From Chlorops oryzae (lineage: Eukaryota; Arthropoda; Insecta; Diptera; Chloropidae), in NCBI GenBank assembly GCA_020466095.1, contig CM035806.1, positions 112,003,401-112,067,400 on the forward strand: a stretch of DNA of 64,000 nucleotides, written 5' to 3'. Numbering within the stretch: position 1 is the first letter of the stretch; each line of letters begins with the position of its first letter. Shown here in pieces: positions 31,072 through 43,458 of this stretch. The translations under genes and the position numbers were made by a program. Under the pieces are notes generated by a model. It was not told the origin of the DNA and ran no database searches. It worked only from the letters and a program-made list of their open reading frames with translations.

Positions 31072-32940
31072 TTATTTTAAATTTTTATTAAAAAAAATTA
31101 TTTTTTTAAATTTTTCGCTGAGCAAACGATTGCGTCTTTCTTCAAGTATTCGGCTTGAAGCCGAAAAAACGCACTCACATGTTGCTGAAGACGGTGGTAT
31201 CGAAAGAATTTGTCGGGCAAGTTCTTGCAATAAATTTAGCTCTTTGTTATTTTTCCAAAAAACAAGAATAGGCTCAATATCAAATATTTCCTTTTTCATA
31301 TATATTTCCAATTGCTTGTCGATCTCACTTCTTTCTTTATTTTTAGCAAAAGATGAATCTAAGAATTCAACAAACTGATTAGAGCCAATACTATTGAAAT
31401 CTGATTTTTTGTTTTCAGATTCTTGTTCACAATGTTTGGGCTTATTTTGATCAATATGACTAAGCATTGATTTAACAGTTTCTAAAACATGTTTGCGATT
31501 TTCTGGGGATAAGCAGTTAAGCTCTTTAAAAGGAGGATTTAAAAATAGAGCAACATAATGAATAGTATTCGGTTCAAAACGGTTCTCTAGTGCATTTTTG
31601 GTTATAATTTTGATTTCCTTTATTACTCCGGATTCTAAAGGATCTAAGCTGCAAAGATTTATAAGTTTTTTATACCACAATGCATATTCTTGTATAACGG
31701 GCTCATTTTCAGAACTCAAGCGCTCGGAACATTCCTTGAACGGTTTCAAGAAATCAATAATGTTTTGTAGAAGGAAAAATTCGATATTGGCAATCTTATT
31801 CAAATCGTTTCTATCCAATAAAATTTTTTGAATTTCCCTATGACTTTCTAAAATACTATTTAACATAGTAAAAATTGAATTCCACCTGGTTTTGACATGT
31901 TGTTTTAATGATTTTCTCAATTTGCTGTTTAGCTCAGAGTGCTTAAAATAAGCTGCTAACGCTTTAGAAGATTCTATCAATAGCTTTAGCTCTCGAATAT
32001 TTGCTTTTTCGAAAACATCGTTCATGACCAAATTCAGATTATGACAAGCGCAAGATAATCGCTTGTAGTTTTTGAAAGCAGCCTTAACATTGGCACCATT
32101 CTCCGTAACAAAAATAGAGGCATTGTGAATACTTTCTTCTAAGTGATACTCATTTAAAATTCCAATTACCAGATCTAAAATATTTGCTCCAGTCTTTCTT
32201 TCCGGTAAGAATTCACGGTTCGCCAAGACGTTTACTATTAGGTTGAAGTCTGATGAAATGTAGTGGGCAGTCAGAGTAAGAAAGCTACGCTGTGTGTATT
32301 CGTCAGTCCACATATCTGTAGTACACGCAAGATGTTCTTGGAAAAGCTTTTCCTTTATGGATGTCTTTGCCTTTTCAAATTCTTCGGACAGGACGGAATT
32401 CGAAATAGTTTTCCCCGATTTTAACAAATCACCAACTTTTTGTTTCCCATATTTTGCTCCAATATTTATGAGCTCTTGCGAAAGCTCCAAAAAACCTTCG
32501 CCTAAGATAGGAAGTTTATTTTAAAAGCATTAATATTTATATAATTTATTTTTTTGTCCAAAACAATTACTGTCGAAAACATTGAACGGCCTCAAATCCT
32601 TAACAACGAATAAAAGTTGCTTTCTTGATACATTTTCGAGAACATTTTGTGGCACATCTTTTTTATTAAAAAAATCGTCCAAGGTTTTATTTGTGGAAGC
32701 GTTTATGGTGGCTAATTTGGCGCACCGATGCCGGTGCAAACCTCCAGTACCAATACGCACCGATTGGGAAATCAATTCCTTGCATTTCTTACAGCACGCA
32801 AATTCTTGCTGTACACCATGTACGAATACGGCATCAAATCCTTCCCAAATCTCACTTTTTGCATTTTTTGGTGCTTTCAACTGGACTTTTGGATCACCAG
32901 CAGAAATTTTCTTTTTGAATTCTAACTTTGTCTGAGACAT
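31072..32940 (-). CDS. hAT transposase, two exons, apparently intact
   Basis: Exon 1 (32940-32571) starts at ATG and carries a BED zinc finger (CCKKC ... HRHRC). A 69-bp intron (32570-32502) has a GTAATT donor and CTTAG acceptor. Exon 2 (32501-31072) has the catalytic and insertion domains (CTTDMWTD, then CHNLNL) and the C-terminal hAT dimerisation motif (PPSSATCECVFSASS). The spliced length is exactly 600 codons including the stop, and the joint restores the conserved segment at the exon boundary. No internal stop is seen. It should bind the TAGAGATGGGC ends and cut and paste the element. The 5' end of the gene is near the right TIR, which may supply the promoter. Confidence 0.9.
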
Positions 32941-33252
32941 TTTATCGCGAATAAAAGAATTTTTGCATTTAGGGATGTAAATATTTTATCAATAGTTTAA
33001 CATATGTAGCTCCTAGATTGCGCTGTAAATATTTTGCCAATAATCGATAGCGATAAATCATGATCTTGGTAACTTTTTAGAACATTATGATTTTGCGTAA
33101 ATTCTGCGGTTATCAGTTCCGTGATTTCCGTGAGTTCGTGTGATTCACGGAATTCACGGAAATTTTTTCATTTGTTCACAATCACGCCATTCACGGACTT
33201 TTTAAATTATTCGCATATTCACACTCACACTCACGTCACATGCCCATCTCTA

Positions 33253-33728
33253 GACCCTAGTACTGGAGGTACCCTAAATAATGGACCGATCACGGAAATT
33301 TATGGCTACAAAGGACACATAAATACCAAATTTCGTTTAAGTCCCATTTGAATTTCGGGTGTAGGCGACAATTTTCGAAAAACGCCCTTCTGCCACGCCC
33401 ACTTTTCCAATTTTTGGAAATCATATTACGTGCCTTTAAACATGTTCAAATAACAAATTTCATCAAAATATCTTGAAAAACTTCGATTTTAGAGCAGTTT
33501 TTGTTGTTTTCGTAACAGACCCTGGTAATGGAGGTACCCCTAAAATTGGTCCGATCGGGTCCATTCTCGAACTTGTTCTTACATATGTCCCCGTGAACAC
33601 GCATACCTATTTTGTCGAGATAGCTCAACCTCTTCGATAAGAAAACTGTATACAGACTGGTGCTGTCTGTAATACACAACCACACGCAACGCAATATACC
33701 CTCGACACGAACTATGTCGGGCATAGAA
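33253..33728 (+). mobile_element. HINE-A copy 5, right part
   Basis: Resumes at the duplicated GACCCTAG and runs to GTCGGGCATAG at 33727. The GTCY core is almost lost (only GTGCTGTCTG remains near 33660), so this copy is older than most. Confidence 0.85.
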
Positions 33729-34647
33729 AACGTGTCAATCGGATCTACTGGAGCCGCTGATTATTTCCGTACCAATTTCCAATGGGATATCTCGACTTTT
33801 ATTCAAATAATCCATAATCTTGGGAATATGAATATTGAATATTCAAATAATCCATAATCTTGGGAATATGAATATTGATTTCCTGAATAATCCGTAATAC
33901 AAAAAGACTGATTATTCATTACTCAATCAATTCATAATCCTTTTATCTAAAATGTCGATTTTTCAAGCAATCGCAATTTTTCTTTTTATAAGTATTTTCA
34001 TATTTTTAATCCGAATTTTTTCACTTTGAAATATCAATTTTTCAGAAATTTTATTTTTGCAATTTGTGATTTCGTTTTATTCAATATCCAAGAATAAAAG
34101 AATAAAAAATTTTGGTCAATCCGCAATTAGTACCGATAATATTGCGGAAAATATTATTACTGCCAATCCCTGATATATATATATACTATATTAAAAGACC
34201 AAATGATGATTTGCCTTGACAGTAAATTCAATAACATTTAAAATTTATTTATCAAAACATTATTTGTATTTACCTGCATCGGATTAATGCTATGATTTGA
34301 GACAGGAATTTCTAATATAAATACGAAGTATGGTCTGACTAACCACAAATGAAGTATTGTATGAAGTTCTCGGGATATTCATACCATATTTCATATGCGA
34401 ATATCTCAGGATATTCATATCATACTACATAGGTGAGTACTCAGGCCTGGCTCAGGGCTTACGCATCACGCCTTATTTCCCTATGACATCGCTTAACAAA
34501 AGGAAATCAAGGGGTATTGCTGGATATCATGCATTAGCATTACCATTCAGGCCAGAAATATTGCAATACCTCAGGGCTGAACGCACCACTGGGTACATAC
34601 GAGGCGTCTATAGTTCGATTTTATCGAATGTTGATATAATAAATCTG
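33729..34647. other. Intergenic, with 40-bp tandem duplication
   Basis: ATTCAAATAATCC...AATATTGA is repeated twice at 33801-33840 and 33841-33880. A short TA run lies near 34173. No gene can be supported. Confidence 0.5.
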
Positions 34648-34800
34648 ACACGCGCGAAAGATATCGCTTGTTAGCGTAGTGGAAGCGTTTTTGCTTAGCA
34701 TTCTGAAAGGTCCGAGTTCGAACCCTGTCGCAGGCGAAAGAAATTGTGGGAAAATTGGGGCTTGAAAAAGGTAAAGTCAATTTTGAACTTGGAAAATGGA
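34648..34800 (+). repeat. tRNA-derived SINE fragment 1
   Basis: A degenerate tRNA-like head has an A-box-like TTAGCGTAGTGGAAG and a B-box-like GAGTTCGAACCC. CGCTTGT can pair with GCAGGCG as acceptor stem with two wobbles. The D and T stems do not pair well, so it is not a working tRNA. The tail (GAAATTGTGGGAAAATTGGGG) recurs in the inverted copy at 35937-36088. Confidence 0.65.
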
Positions 34801-35936
34801 AAAATTGATGTATTCGGGAAGGAGAGAACATAGTTGCCAGCGATAAACTTTGAAGTATCGATATTACCTTCAAAAACGTGGGTGTCCGTCATGTTCATGC
34901 TGTTTCAAGAATTCCTATGAGAGGTTTCTGCTGGAATCTTTTTTTAAAATTTTTTTTTTCCATAAAAAGATTGGTTGCAAGCTTTTTATTCCTCTTAAAT
35001 TTTTATTATAATTTATTATTATTACCTACTTATTCCTAGAAAAAAAAAAAATAAATGACGCTTGCCTGACTGGGGATTGAACTCGCCGACATCAGATTGT
35101 GATGCAATATCTCTCATTTTTTTTCGCTCTATGCATAAATTTGTTTTATAATTCATACGAAAAATTCTCAATATTTTCTCTCTTTATTTAAAACAAAAAG
35201 TTTTTAATTTAATTCCTTTTTGGCATTGTTATATATTATATAAAATCCAAAATTGGTATTAAACTTAAACTTTAGTTTTTACTGTGCGTACACTGAAAGT
35301 GGAACGAAAAAGCTGTGCGTTTGAAATTATTTCATAGTAGGGAGAACTTCATTGTATAGACGTTCACTATACGAAAGTTCGACTGTATTACTATTTTAAA
35401 CAATTTTAAAGCTACCACTTTTTATAAAAATCTACCACGTCTTCTTTAAAAATCTACCTCCTTTAAAAATTTTCAAGTCCGAGCACTGATTCCCAGAAAA
35501 CATTTACCCTTACTAAACAATTGGAAGTAATTTGCGAACCGCAAACAAAAGGCTCGGATCCAAGTGTTGGAATTTATTTGGAATTCAAGTGTAAATAACC
35601 AAAACGGCTCCCTTTTTATTCAATTGAATTTGAGATTGGAAAACATATAAATCCAAGCAATCGAATTAAATATTTTCCAAGCCTAAACAAGCAGTAATAA
35701 TCCGATGTAGGCGGGTTCAATCCCAGCTGCGGCGAAGGTTTTTTTTTTTTTTTTTTTTTTTTGAATACTTAGGTAGATAATATAACATTTCAATACTATA
35801 TCAAAACTTAGAGGAATATCAAGCTTTCATCCAAACATTTAGTTTTATTTTTAAAGAACATGTGTATGCATTACGTTTCTGACGACCGGATATGAACCTA
35901 AATTTATATCTGCCTACTTCCTTTCTCCCCTCTAAG
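34801..35936. other. Intergenic, with two further B-box-like sites
   Basis: GAGTTCAATCCCC (minus strand, near 35078) is followed by A/T-rich runs, and GGGTTCAATCCCAGC (plus, near 35718) is followed by a run of about 22 T at 35741-35762. Both look like Pol III B boxes with terminators and may be remnants of SINEs. No protein gene is seen. Confidence 0.4.
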
Positions 35937-36088
35937 TGGATCAAATTTTACCACAGATATCTTTCTACGTCCCAATTTTTCCACAATCTTGTTTCGCCCG
36001 CGACAGGAATCGAACTCGAGCCCTCCAGGTTGCAAATCGCAACACGCTTCAGTACGCAACCGAGAGATCTCATTCGCGCGTGCTAGAA
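35937..36088 (-). repeat. tRNA-derived SINE fragment 2
   Basis: On the minus strand it shares GCGCGA, GAGTTCGATTCCTGTCGC and the GAAAC-A-ATTGTGG tail with fragment 1. It lies in the opposite orientation 1.2 kb away. Confidence 0.65.
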
Positions 36089-37607
36089 TTAATAAATATA
36101 TTAACGTTCGAAAAAATCGAACTGCAGACGCCTCGTATGTATGTAACATACGATATCTATATAACATACATATTATTTTGGGTGGATTTGCGAAGTACTT
36201 GAGAAATTCAACGTTCCCCAAACACATTTTAAAAGCGTTTGGGAAATGTTTGCGAATTTAATATAGCACATATATGCTTGGAAAAAGTTTGGAAAATTAC
36301 TTGGAAACAAATGAATAGTAAGCACCTTTGTAAAAAGCTTATGCAAATGTTTGCAGGGTTATAGCTTGCAATATATTGTGTGTAAAGAATTGTTAAAGTC
36401 TATGTGTTAGTGTAAGCGGGGTTTTTAAACTAATTCAAAACTATTATGGGAAAGGCAAAGTTATTCTAGCTATTTTGCTCAATAGGAATGCCAGATATTT
36501 TTAAATTTTAGGTGTTCGGATCGTTGAATGAGTTAAGCGTGTTCAACCCAAACATTAAGAAATATTTAATTTTTTTTTTTTTAATTTGTAAAGTCAACAG
36601 AGATTAATTTTAGGTGCTATGGGGAATCGAATTTGCATTTTAAGCCTAGTTTTGGTGCGAAAATAATCTTCTAGAAAACAGATGAATATTAGTTTGTATA
36701 TAAAAATGTTGCCCACGTTCTATATACATACATATAAATGAGCACAAAAATAGCACATAAATATATACATTTAACTTGTGTCATTATTTTATGCCAATAC
36801 GACAAATTTGCAATGTGAAGCTATACCCCCTCCCCCTCCATACAAAATTTTCTTCTCCATAACTCCCATGGGAATGGAGCAAACATTTTTTGAAGGGGGA
36901 CGAAATTAGCACACAAAACGCACATAACTCTGGCATATAAGATTTGCGTGCGTTCGATAGGGCGGGGTGCACCTTCACAGACCTCTATTTTTGAATATAC
37001 ACAAACCAAATGCTTATTTCTGTCTTTCATAAATTCTAACTACATATATTATTTCAAATTGAATGAAAACCAAAAATATATTAAATGATCTAGCAAATTC
37101 ATGTCTGTCAAAATTTCACTTTTTAGGAATTTTAAAGCCTTTATCTTAAAAAATACTTGTTCTATTAAAACAAATGAGCCATCTATGGAATTCAGAGTGT
37201 GTCAGATCTCTATTGGTGCTATTTATATATACGCTGATTTTAAATTTTTAAAGATTCCTTCCAAAATTTAAAAAAAGGCAGAAAACAGTGGTTTTCTTTA
37301 TATGTCCGAAACAACCGAAAAAAGTTTTTTCATGAAATTTTTAACCCTAAGAAATTTTGCATCACTATTATCTCAACATGTGTGAAAAATTTCAGTTTTT
37401 TATCTCTTCAAATAACAAAGTTATTAATTAAGAGCCGCTAGATTGGCCTTTTGGCCCACTGTGCTTTGGTACAAAATGATTTTGTATCCACAATTTAAAG
37501 AAAATTGATTTTAAGCATGATATTAAGCATGAATAATCGCGTCCCAGACAATAAGAAGCTGCAGGAGGTACACTTGAGTCAAAAAGTTTACCACATGAAA
37601 CATGACT
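36089..37607. other. Intergenic, nothing recognised
   Basis: About 1.5 kb AT-rich. I see no gene, terminal repeat or RNA. TTTATT at 37608-37613 (AATAAA on the minus strand) could be a distal polyadenylation signal of the serpin. Confidence 0.5.
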
Positions 37608-37985
37608 TTATTCTTAAAGCGATTACTCCTTTTTATGATTTACGAAAAATATAGACCCAAAAAGGTCATATGACAGCCACAGAGCTGCTTGGTAAACATC
37701 TTGAAGATAATTTCAAGTTAACCCTCAGCAATTCGTCAAAGGACGACCACAAAAACAGAGCTAATTTACGATATTTAGAAGGAGAAATTTCCCTTTCTGC
37801 AAGGCTGGTAAAAGCTAATGACTGAATTATCAATACTAAGAATTTAAGAGGAACAATTTTTTTAAAGTATTTCAATTGTTTCAACATAATAGGGAACGTT
37901 CTTTCAATTATTCGATAGAAAAATTCCATATGTGTATATTGGGCGGATTGGAAATTTAAATGGAACATGAAGTCTTTCATAATAG

Positions 37986-39413
37986 TCAGACTTTGGTAAC
38001 TTGTCCAGCAAAGTAAATTGTGTCTCTATCCTTAATGGCGAACATGAACGGATGATCGACGTTGAACTCATAGACAGTGGTGTCTTTTGGCGGTTGTATG
38101 CCCATCATTGGAACAGCAATCACTGTGTAAAGGGAAGTATTTATAAATAAGTTCCATGAATATTGGGAAAATTTCGTTGTTGTTTTTGAGAAGCACTTAC
38201 TAGTAGCAGCCGATGCCTCTGTTCCGATTTCGTCCACTTCAATAAACGCCTTATGTATGACATCTGAGACTGGTAAAGGTTGATGGGATTTCAGAAGGCT
38301 ACCGAAATCTGCATTTCCCGAAAACATGGTCTTGATGCCCATCTGAATGATGCGATTAGGAATGGAAATGGGAATGAGAAAGGTGAAGGGGAGAAGTAAC
38401 AATTAACTGAAAGGAATTGATAAAGAAACCCACCTTCGAGAGGATTTCGTTGAGATTGATCTCAAACTCGATTTTGAATTTGGGAAAATGTAGGCGGACA
38501 TCCTTTTTTTCGAATCGGTCGTGCAAGGCTCGTAAATTAGCGGTCTTGAATTTTTCAGCAACCTCTTTCAAGCCGTTCACTTTCTTGGGCAACACAACCA
38601 ACATGAAAATATCGGTATTGACATAGCGAATTTGCAGAGCCGTCGCATCGATTTCATCCCAATCAGCATATTCGAAGTAATCCTTCTGGAACATCATATC
38701 AACAGGACTTTTCTCCGTTTCACTCACAAAGAAATTCTTCTTCTCGGTATCTTCAATGGCAAATCTGTCCTTCCAGTGGGCTTTGAAATAAATTGCGTTC
38801 ACTAAGACGGCAGACGTTGAGCTATCGAGACCATCAGGGCTTACAATATCACGAATCTTATTGTTGGTTTGCTCCGATACCCATGAGTTGATCTTTCTCG
38901 CCGTGGCAGCCGACTCGGCGAAATCAACCGGCTCGGCTACTGATTTGAAGTACTTCGTTGCCAATTCATTGAATTTCGGTGCAATCTCGTATTTCCGGTC
39001 CACAAAGACACGGTTGGCGATTGTAAATTTCGTTGACTCCTCATATCCACGGGGACGGAATTTTTGAAAGAAGTCCCCATACGACTGCGCTATCTCTTCT
39101 TTCGTATTACCATTCACTTCTAATAGATCCTTCAATTCGGCAGCTGTTGTCCCTTCGGCACCAAGATAAGCTAGCCCAAGGCTCGAGTACACCGAAGCTG
39201 GTGATATTATTATATTTGTGTTAGGATTCGAATCCACAACTTCGGTGAATAATTTCGCTGGGAATGGGACGTCCTTGGACGTTACAAACGCCAGGCTTGC
39301 AATATAAATCAAAAGAATCGCTGCAAAATAAGCACCAACAACAATACAAAAATCAAAAATTTTACACTCTGGAATTTTCACAAAAACTCCCAAAAATGTT
39401 CCTTACACTTCAT
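37986..39413 (-). CDS. Serpin, four exons, secreted protease inhibitor
   Basis: Exon 1 (39413-39407) is ATG plus four bases; exon 2 is 39320-38434, exon 3 38342-38201 and exon 4 38122-37986. All introns (86, 91, 78 bp) are GT-AG. The spliced frame is 390 codons plus stop, the normal serpin length. Exon 2 opens with a hydrophobic signal peptide. Serpin marks include the FSG/NADF region, the hinge GTEASAAT and the C-terminal HPFMFAI. Counting from the hinge Gly as P15, P1 is Met followed by Gly, which suggests a chymotrypsin- or elastase-like target. The alanine-rich hinge indicates a true inhibitor. It resembles insect Spn42D-type serpins, and I cannot name an orthologue. It appears intact. 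Confidence 0.92.
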
Positions 39414-39483
39414 GATCTCTTATCTTAGATTTGCTCTCGGCGAAGATGCTTAGTCAGAACTAAACTTTTAATATTTCCTCCTC

Positions 39484-39491
39484 TTTTTATA
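39484..39491 (-). promoter_or_regulatory. Serpin TATA box
   Basis: TATAAAAAG on the minus strand lies about 70 bases upstream of the start codon, with an initiator-like TTTAGTTC about 27 bases downstream (near 39463). Confidence 0.6.
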
Positions 39492-39759
39492 TGCATACAG
39501 GTATAAGACCTTTTGACTTTTGATTGTCATTATCAAACAACTCAATCTTAAAAGCTATTGAAACGGCTTGCGACCATTCCAGAGTAAATCGAATTCTTCT
39601 AAATTGGTTCTTTCTGAGGGCTAAAAAAATAATAAGGAAAAACAGTTCAAAAGTTAATTTTCCATAATTTTATTGTTCTTTTGCCCAAAGGATCATTTTG
39701 ATAACACTACTTTAAAAGTTTTGTGGCAGTTTTCCTTGGGTAGCTCTAAACGCCATTTT

Positions 39760-40788
39760 TATACCCAGCGTAAGCGGGGTATCTTAGTTTTGTGCAAATC
39801 TTGTAACAGGGAGAATTAAGCTCCGGAGATATAGAAAAATATATATAGAAATGATCAGGATCATAAACTGAATCGAATTGGACATGTCCGTCTGACCGTC
39901 TGTCCGTCCGTCCGTGGTCGGATCTCCTCTGAAACGGCTGAACCAATGAAGTCGAAATTTGGCACACATGTATATCGGGGTCCGAGTATGATCGTAAGTA
40001 AAAATGGGAGACATCCGCCCACTGCCACGCCCACAAATTAATTTATTGTGTTTTCAGTAAAATGCTTGTAACTCGCGAACCACTCAACACATTCCATTGA
40101 TATTTGGTGTGCTGGTAGACTACGAAAAGGGACATATCCTGGAAAAAAATGGACGCCGCCCTTGGTGACGCCCAGAAATAAGCCCACAAATAAGGGCTTA
40201 TCGTAACTTTTGAAGTAAAAGGCGTAGAAGCTTCAAATTCGCAACATAGGTTGACCAAGGCGAGGGAAAGGTGTAGGAAAAAAATTAAACTGGCCCGCCC
40301 ACTGCCACGCCCACAAATGAAGATTTTTCGTAACTTCCGAATTAATAGGCGTAGAAGCTTCGAATTCGCAACATAGGCTCACCAAGGCGAATGAAAGGTT
40401 TAGAAAAAAAATTTTTGTGTACCGCCCACTGCCACGCCCACAAAAAAAGATTTTTCATAACTTCCGAAGTAAAAGGCGTAGAAGCTTCAAATTCGCAACA
40501 TAGGTTCACCAAGGCAAATAAAAGGTGAAGATAAAAATTTTATGTGGCCCGCCCACTGCCACGCCCACAAATGAAGATTTTTCGTAACTTCCGAAGTAAA
40601 TGGCGTAGAAGCTTCAAATTCGCAACAGAGGTTCACTTAGGCGAATGAAAGGTGTAGGGAAATAATTTAAGTTTCCCTCTCACTGCCACGCCCACAAATA
40701 GAGAAGCAAAACATAGTGCGCTCATAATTTCGGGACGCTGGGTATTTCAAAGTCGGGCTTGACCGACTTTAGCTCTCTTACTTGTTTA
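39760..40788 (-). mobile_element. HINE-B copy 3
   Basis: Full length, with about five GGGCGTGGCAGTGGGCGG-type blocks, a short GTCY core near 39885-39915, and both terminal hairpins. It lies 350 bp upstream of the serpin start, in the same orientation. Confidence 0.9.
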
Positions 40789-41199
40789 AACTAATTAAGG
40801 GCTGCTGATTACGAAAATTACATCCATTTATTTTTCCAAAGAATAGTTGCTGAGATATAGGAAAAAACGAGTTTTTTGGTTAGTTTTCATTTCTTGCTAA
40901 ATAACTGTGTGTTTGACAAAAAATAAATACATATTATCAAAAAGAACAAGACATCTGAAGTTGGAAAAAAATTGAATTTTTAGAGATATGTGTGTAAACG
41001 GGTGCATTATTGTTAATCGTTCGACTCGAATTTCGTGTTCGAGGAGAATGTATTCCGAGTCGAACTACAGAGTTAGGCCTCCAGGTATCAATAACTTACT
41101 GTTTCATACTGAGCCATTGAGTTTTAGCTTATGGAATCTTTTCCCTAAATACGCATCTACCTTAAGGAACCATTTTCAACAAAGAAATTTATGTTGAAA
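40789..41199. other. Intergenic, nothing recognised
   Basis: About 400 bp between two oppositely oriented HINE-B copies, without features that I can support. Confidence 0.5.
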
Positions 41200-42247
41200 C
41201 AAGTAAGAAAGCTAAAGTCGGTCAAGCCGAACTTTGAAATACCCAGCGTCCCGACATTATGAGCGCACTATGTTTTGCTTCTCTATTTGTGGGCGTGGCA
41301 GTGGAAGGGCAACATAAATTATTTCCCTACACCTTTCATTCGCCTTGGTGAACCTATGTTGCAAATTCGAAGCTTCTACGCCTTTTACTTCGGAAGTTAC
41401 GAACAATCTTCATTTGTGGGCGTGGCAGTGGGCGGGCCGCATAAAATTTTTTCCTACACCTTTCATTCGCCTTGGTGAACCTATGTTGCGAATTTGAAGC
41501 TTCTACGCCTTTTACTTCGGAAGTTACGAAAAATCTTTATTTGTGGGCGTGGCAGTGGGCGGGCCACAAAAAATTTTTTCCTTCACCTTTTATTCGCCTT
41601 GGTGAACCTATGTTGCGAATTTGAAGCTTCTACGCCTTTTATTTCGGAAGTTATGAAAATTATCTATTTGTGGGCGTGGCAGTGGGCGGGCTACATAAAT
41701 TTTTGTTCCTACACCTTTCATTTGCCTTGGTCAACCTATGCTGCGAATTTGAAGCTTCTACGCCTTTTACTTCACAAGTTACGATAAACCCTTATTTTTG
41801 GACTTATTTGTGGGCGTGGCTCGAGGAGGGCGGCGTCCATTTTTTGCCAGGATATGTCCCTTTTCGTAGTTTACCAGCACATTAAATATCAATGGAATGT
41901 GTTGAGTGGTTCGCAAGTTACAAGCATTTTATTGAAAACACAATAAATTCATTTGTGGGCGTGGCAGTGGCGGATGTCTCCCATTTTTACTTAGGATCAT
42001 ACTCGGACCCCGATATACATGTGTGCCAAATTTCGACTTCATTGGTTCAGCCGTTTCGGAGGAGATCCGACCACGGACGGACGGACAGACGGACAGACGG
42101 TCAGACGGAAAGACGGACATGTCTAAATCGATTCAGTTTTTGATCCTGATCATTTCTATATATATTTTTCTATATCTCCGGAGCTTAATTCTCCCTGTTA
42201 CAAGATTTGCACAAAACTAATATACCCCGCTTACGCTGGGTTTAAAA
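41200..42247 (+). mobile_element. HINE-B copy 4
   Basis: Full length, inverted relative to copy 3, with five block repeats. The GACGGACA core is at 42075-42118. The terminus reads GGGTTTAAAA instead of GGGTATAAAA, a change that weakens the end hairpin. Confidence 0.9.
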
Positions 42248-42581
42248 ATGTGACTTAAGAGGTTTTTAAAATGGACGATTCAATTAAATTTGGGAAATTG
42301 TCAACAAAAAGTTAGAGTTTTTCCTCAAACGTGTATTTTCCTGGAAAACCTCTTCAATTTAGAAAACTAGTATATGAACAATCCTCGAAAATAAATGAAT
42401 ATATTCATTCATTCCGTAATTTACACATTTTCGCGTTGTTATCTTTGCGCTTTTAGGGGAATATCCAAATTTTATTGTCATTATCCTTGGACCGATTGAA
42501 AGGTCCGTTCTGTGACAACCTCGTAAAAGATTTAAATAAACTAAGTTGAAGACTAAAAACAAGATATTTTTGTTCTGTATT
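42248..42581. other. Intergenic, nothing recognised
   Basis: AT-rich sequence between HINE-B copy 4 and HINE-A copy 6. Confidence 0.5.
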
Positions 42582-43458
42582 TATACCCGACACACTCTGT
42601 GTCGAGGGTATATTGCGTTTGTGTGGCTGTGTGTAACACCCAGAACCAGTCGAGATAGATCATAGAAAATGTATAGAGAAATGATCAGCGTCACCAGGAG
42701 ATTCGATTTAGACATGTCCGTCCGTCCGTCCGTCTGTCCGTCTGTCCGTCTGTCCGTCTGTTTGTATACAGTTATCTTATCGAAGGAGTTGAGATATCTT
42801 GACAAAATTTGGTACGCGTGCTCACGGGGACATGAGTAAGAACAAGTTCGAGAATGGACCAATCGGACCATTTTTAGGGGTATCTCCAATACTAGGGTAT
42901 GTTACGAAAATCACAAAAACTGCTCTAAGAACGAAGTTTTTCAAGATATCTTAATTAAATTTGATATTTGATCATATTTAAAGGCCAGTAATATGATTTC
43001 CAAAAATTTGAAAAGTGGGCGTGGTAGAAGGGCGGTTTTCGGAAATTGTCTGCTTCACCCGAAATTTAAATGGGATTTGAACCAAATTTGGCACTTGTGC
43101 TTATTTGGAGCCGTTAACATCCTTCCAAAAAATTCTCTTGTTCGGTCCATTATTAAGGGTACCGCCAGTACTAGGGTCTGTCACAAAAATCTCAAAAATG
43201 CCCCAAAATCTGACTTTTTCGAAACATATCAACGAAACCTAGAATTTGATCGTATATTTAAGCCTCCGATTAGAATTCAAAAGAATTGGCAAAATAAGCG
43301 TGGCAAAAGGGTGGTTTTCATAAAGAAATTTAACAAAAGTCGGTATATGGGGCCCCTTATGGCCTTAAATAACTCTTGATATGAAAAACTTTTTGAACAT
43401 GTGTCTGTGTCGGGTACTCTATTGTCAGGCTCACCTGACTATAACACCTTTACTTGTT
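42582..43458 (-). mobile_element. HINE-A copy 6
   Basis: Full length. The GTCY core is at 42717-42760. Diverged in the middle (AAATAAGCGTGG instead of AAGTGGGCGTGG). The head reads CACCTTTACTTG. Confidence 0.9.

Larger units (their letters stand above)
24096..33252 (-). mobile_element. hAT transposon, 9.2 kb including nested insertions
   Basis: Perfect 17-bp inverted ends TAGAGATGGGCATGTGA (24096-24112) and its complement (33236-33252). The host octamer GACCCTAG is duplicated on both sides (24088-24095, 33253-33260). Subterminal regions repeat CACGG and TTCACGG-type strings. The transposase gene lies near the right end on the minus strand. Nested insertions occupy 24380-26171, 26211-27103 and 27182-31046; without them the element is about 2.6 kb, normal for hAT. 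Confidence 0.95.

Noticed and set aside
34665..34735. Possible functional tRNA gene
   Set aside because: A and B box-like strings exist, but D and T stems fail to pair and a SINE-like tail recurs elsewhere.
37666..37980. 104-codon frame downstream of the serpin
   Set aside because: Lies in the 3' flank, no family resemblance, and lacks coding character.
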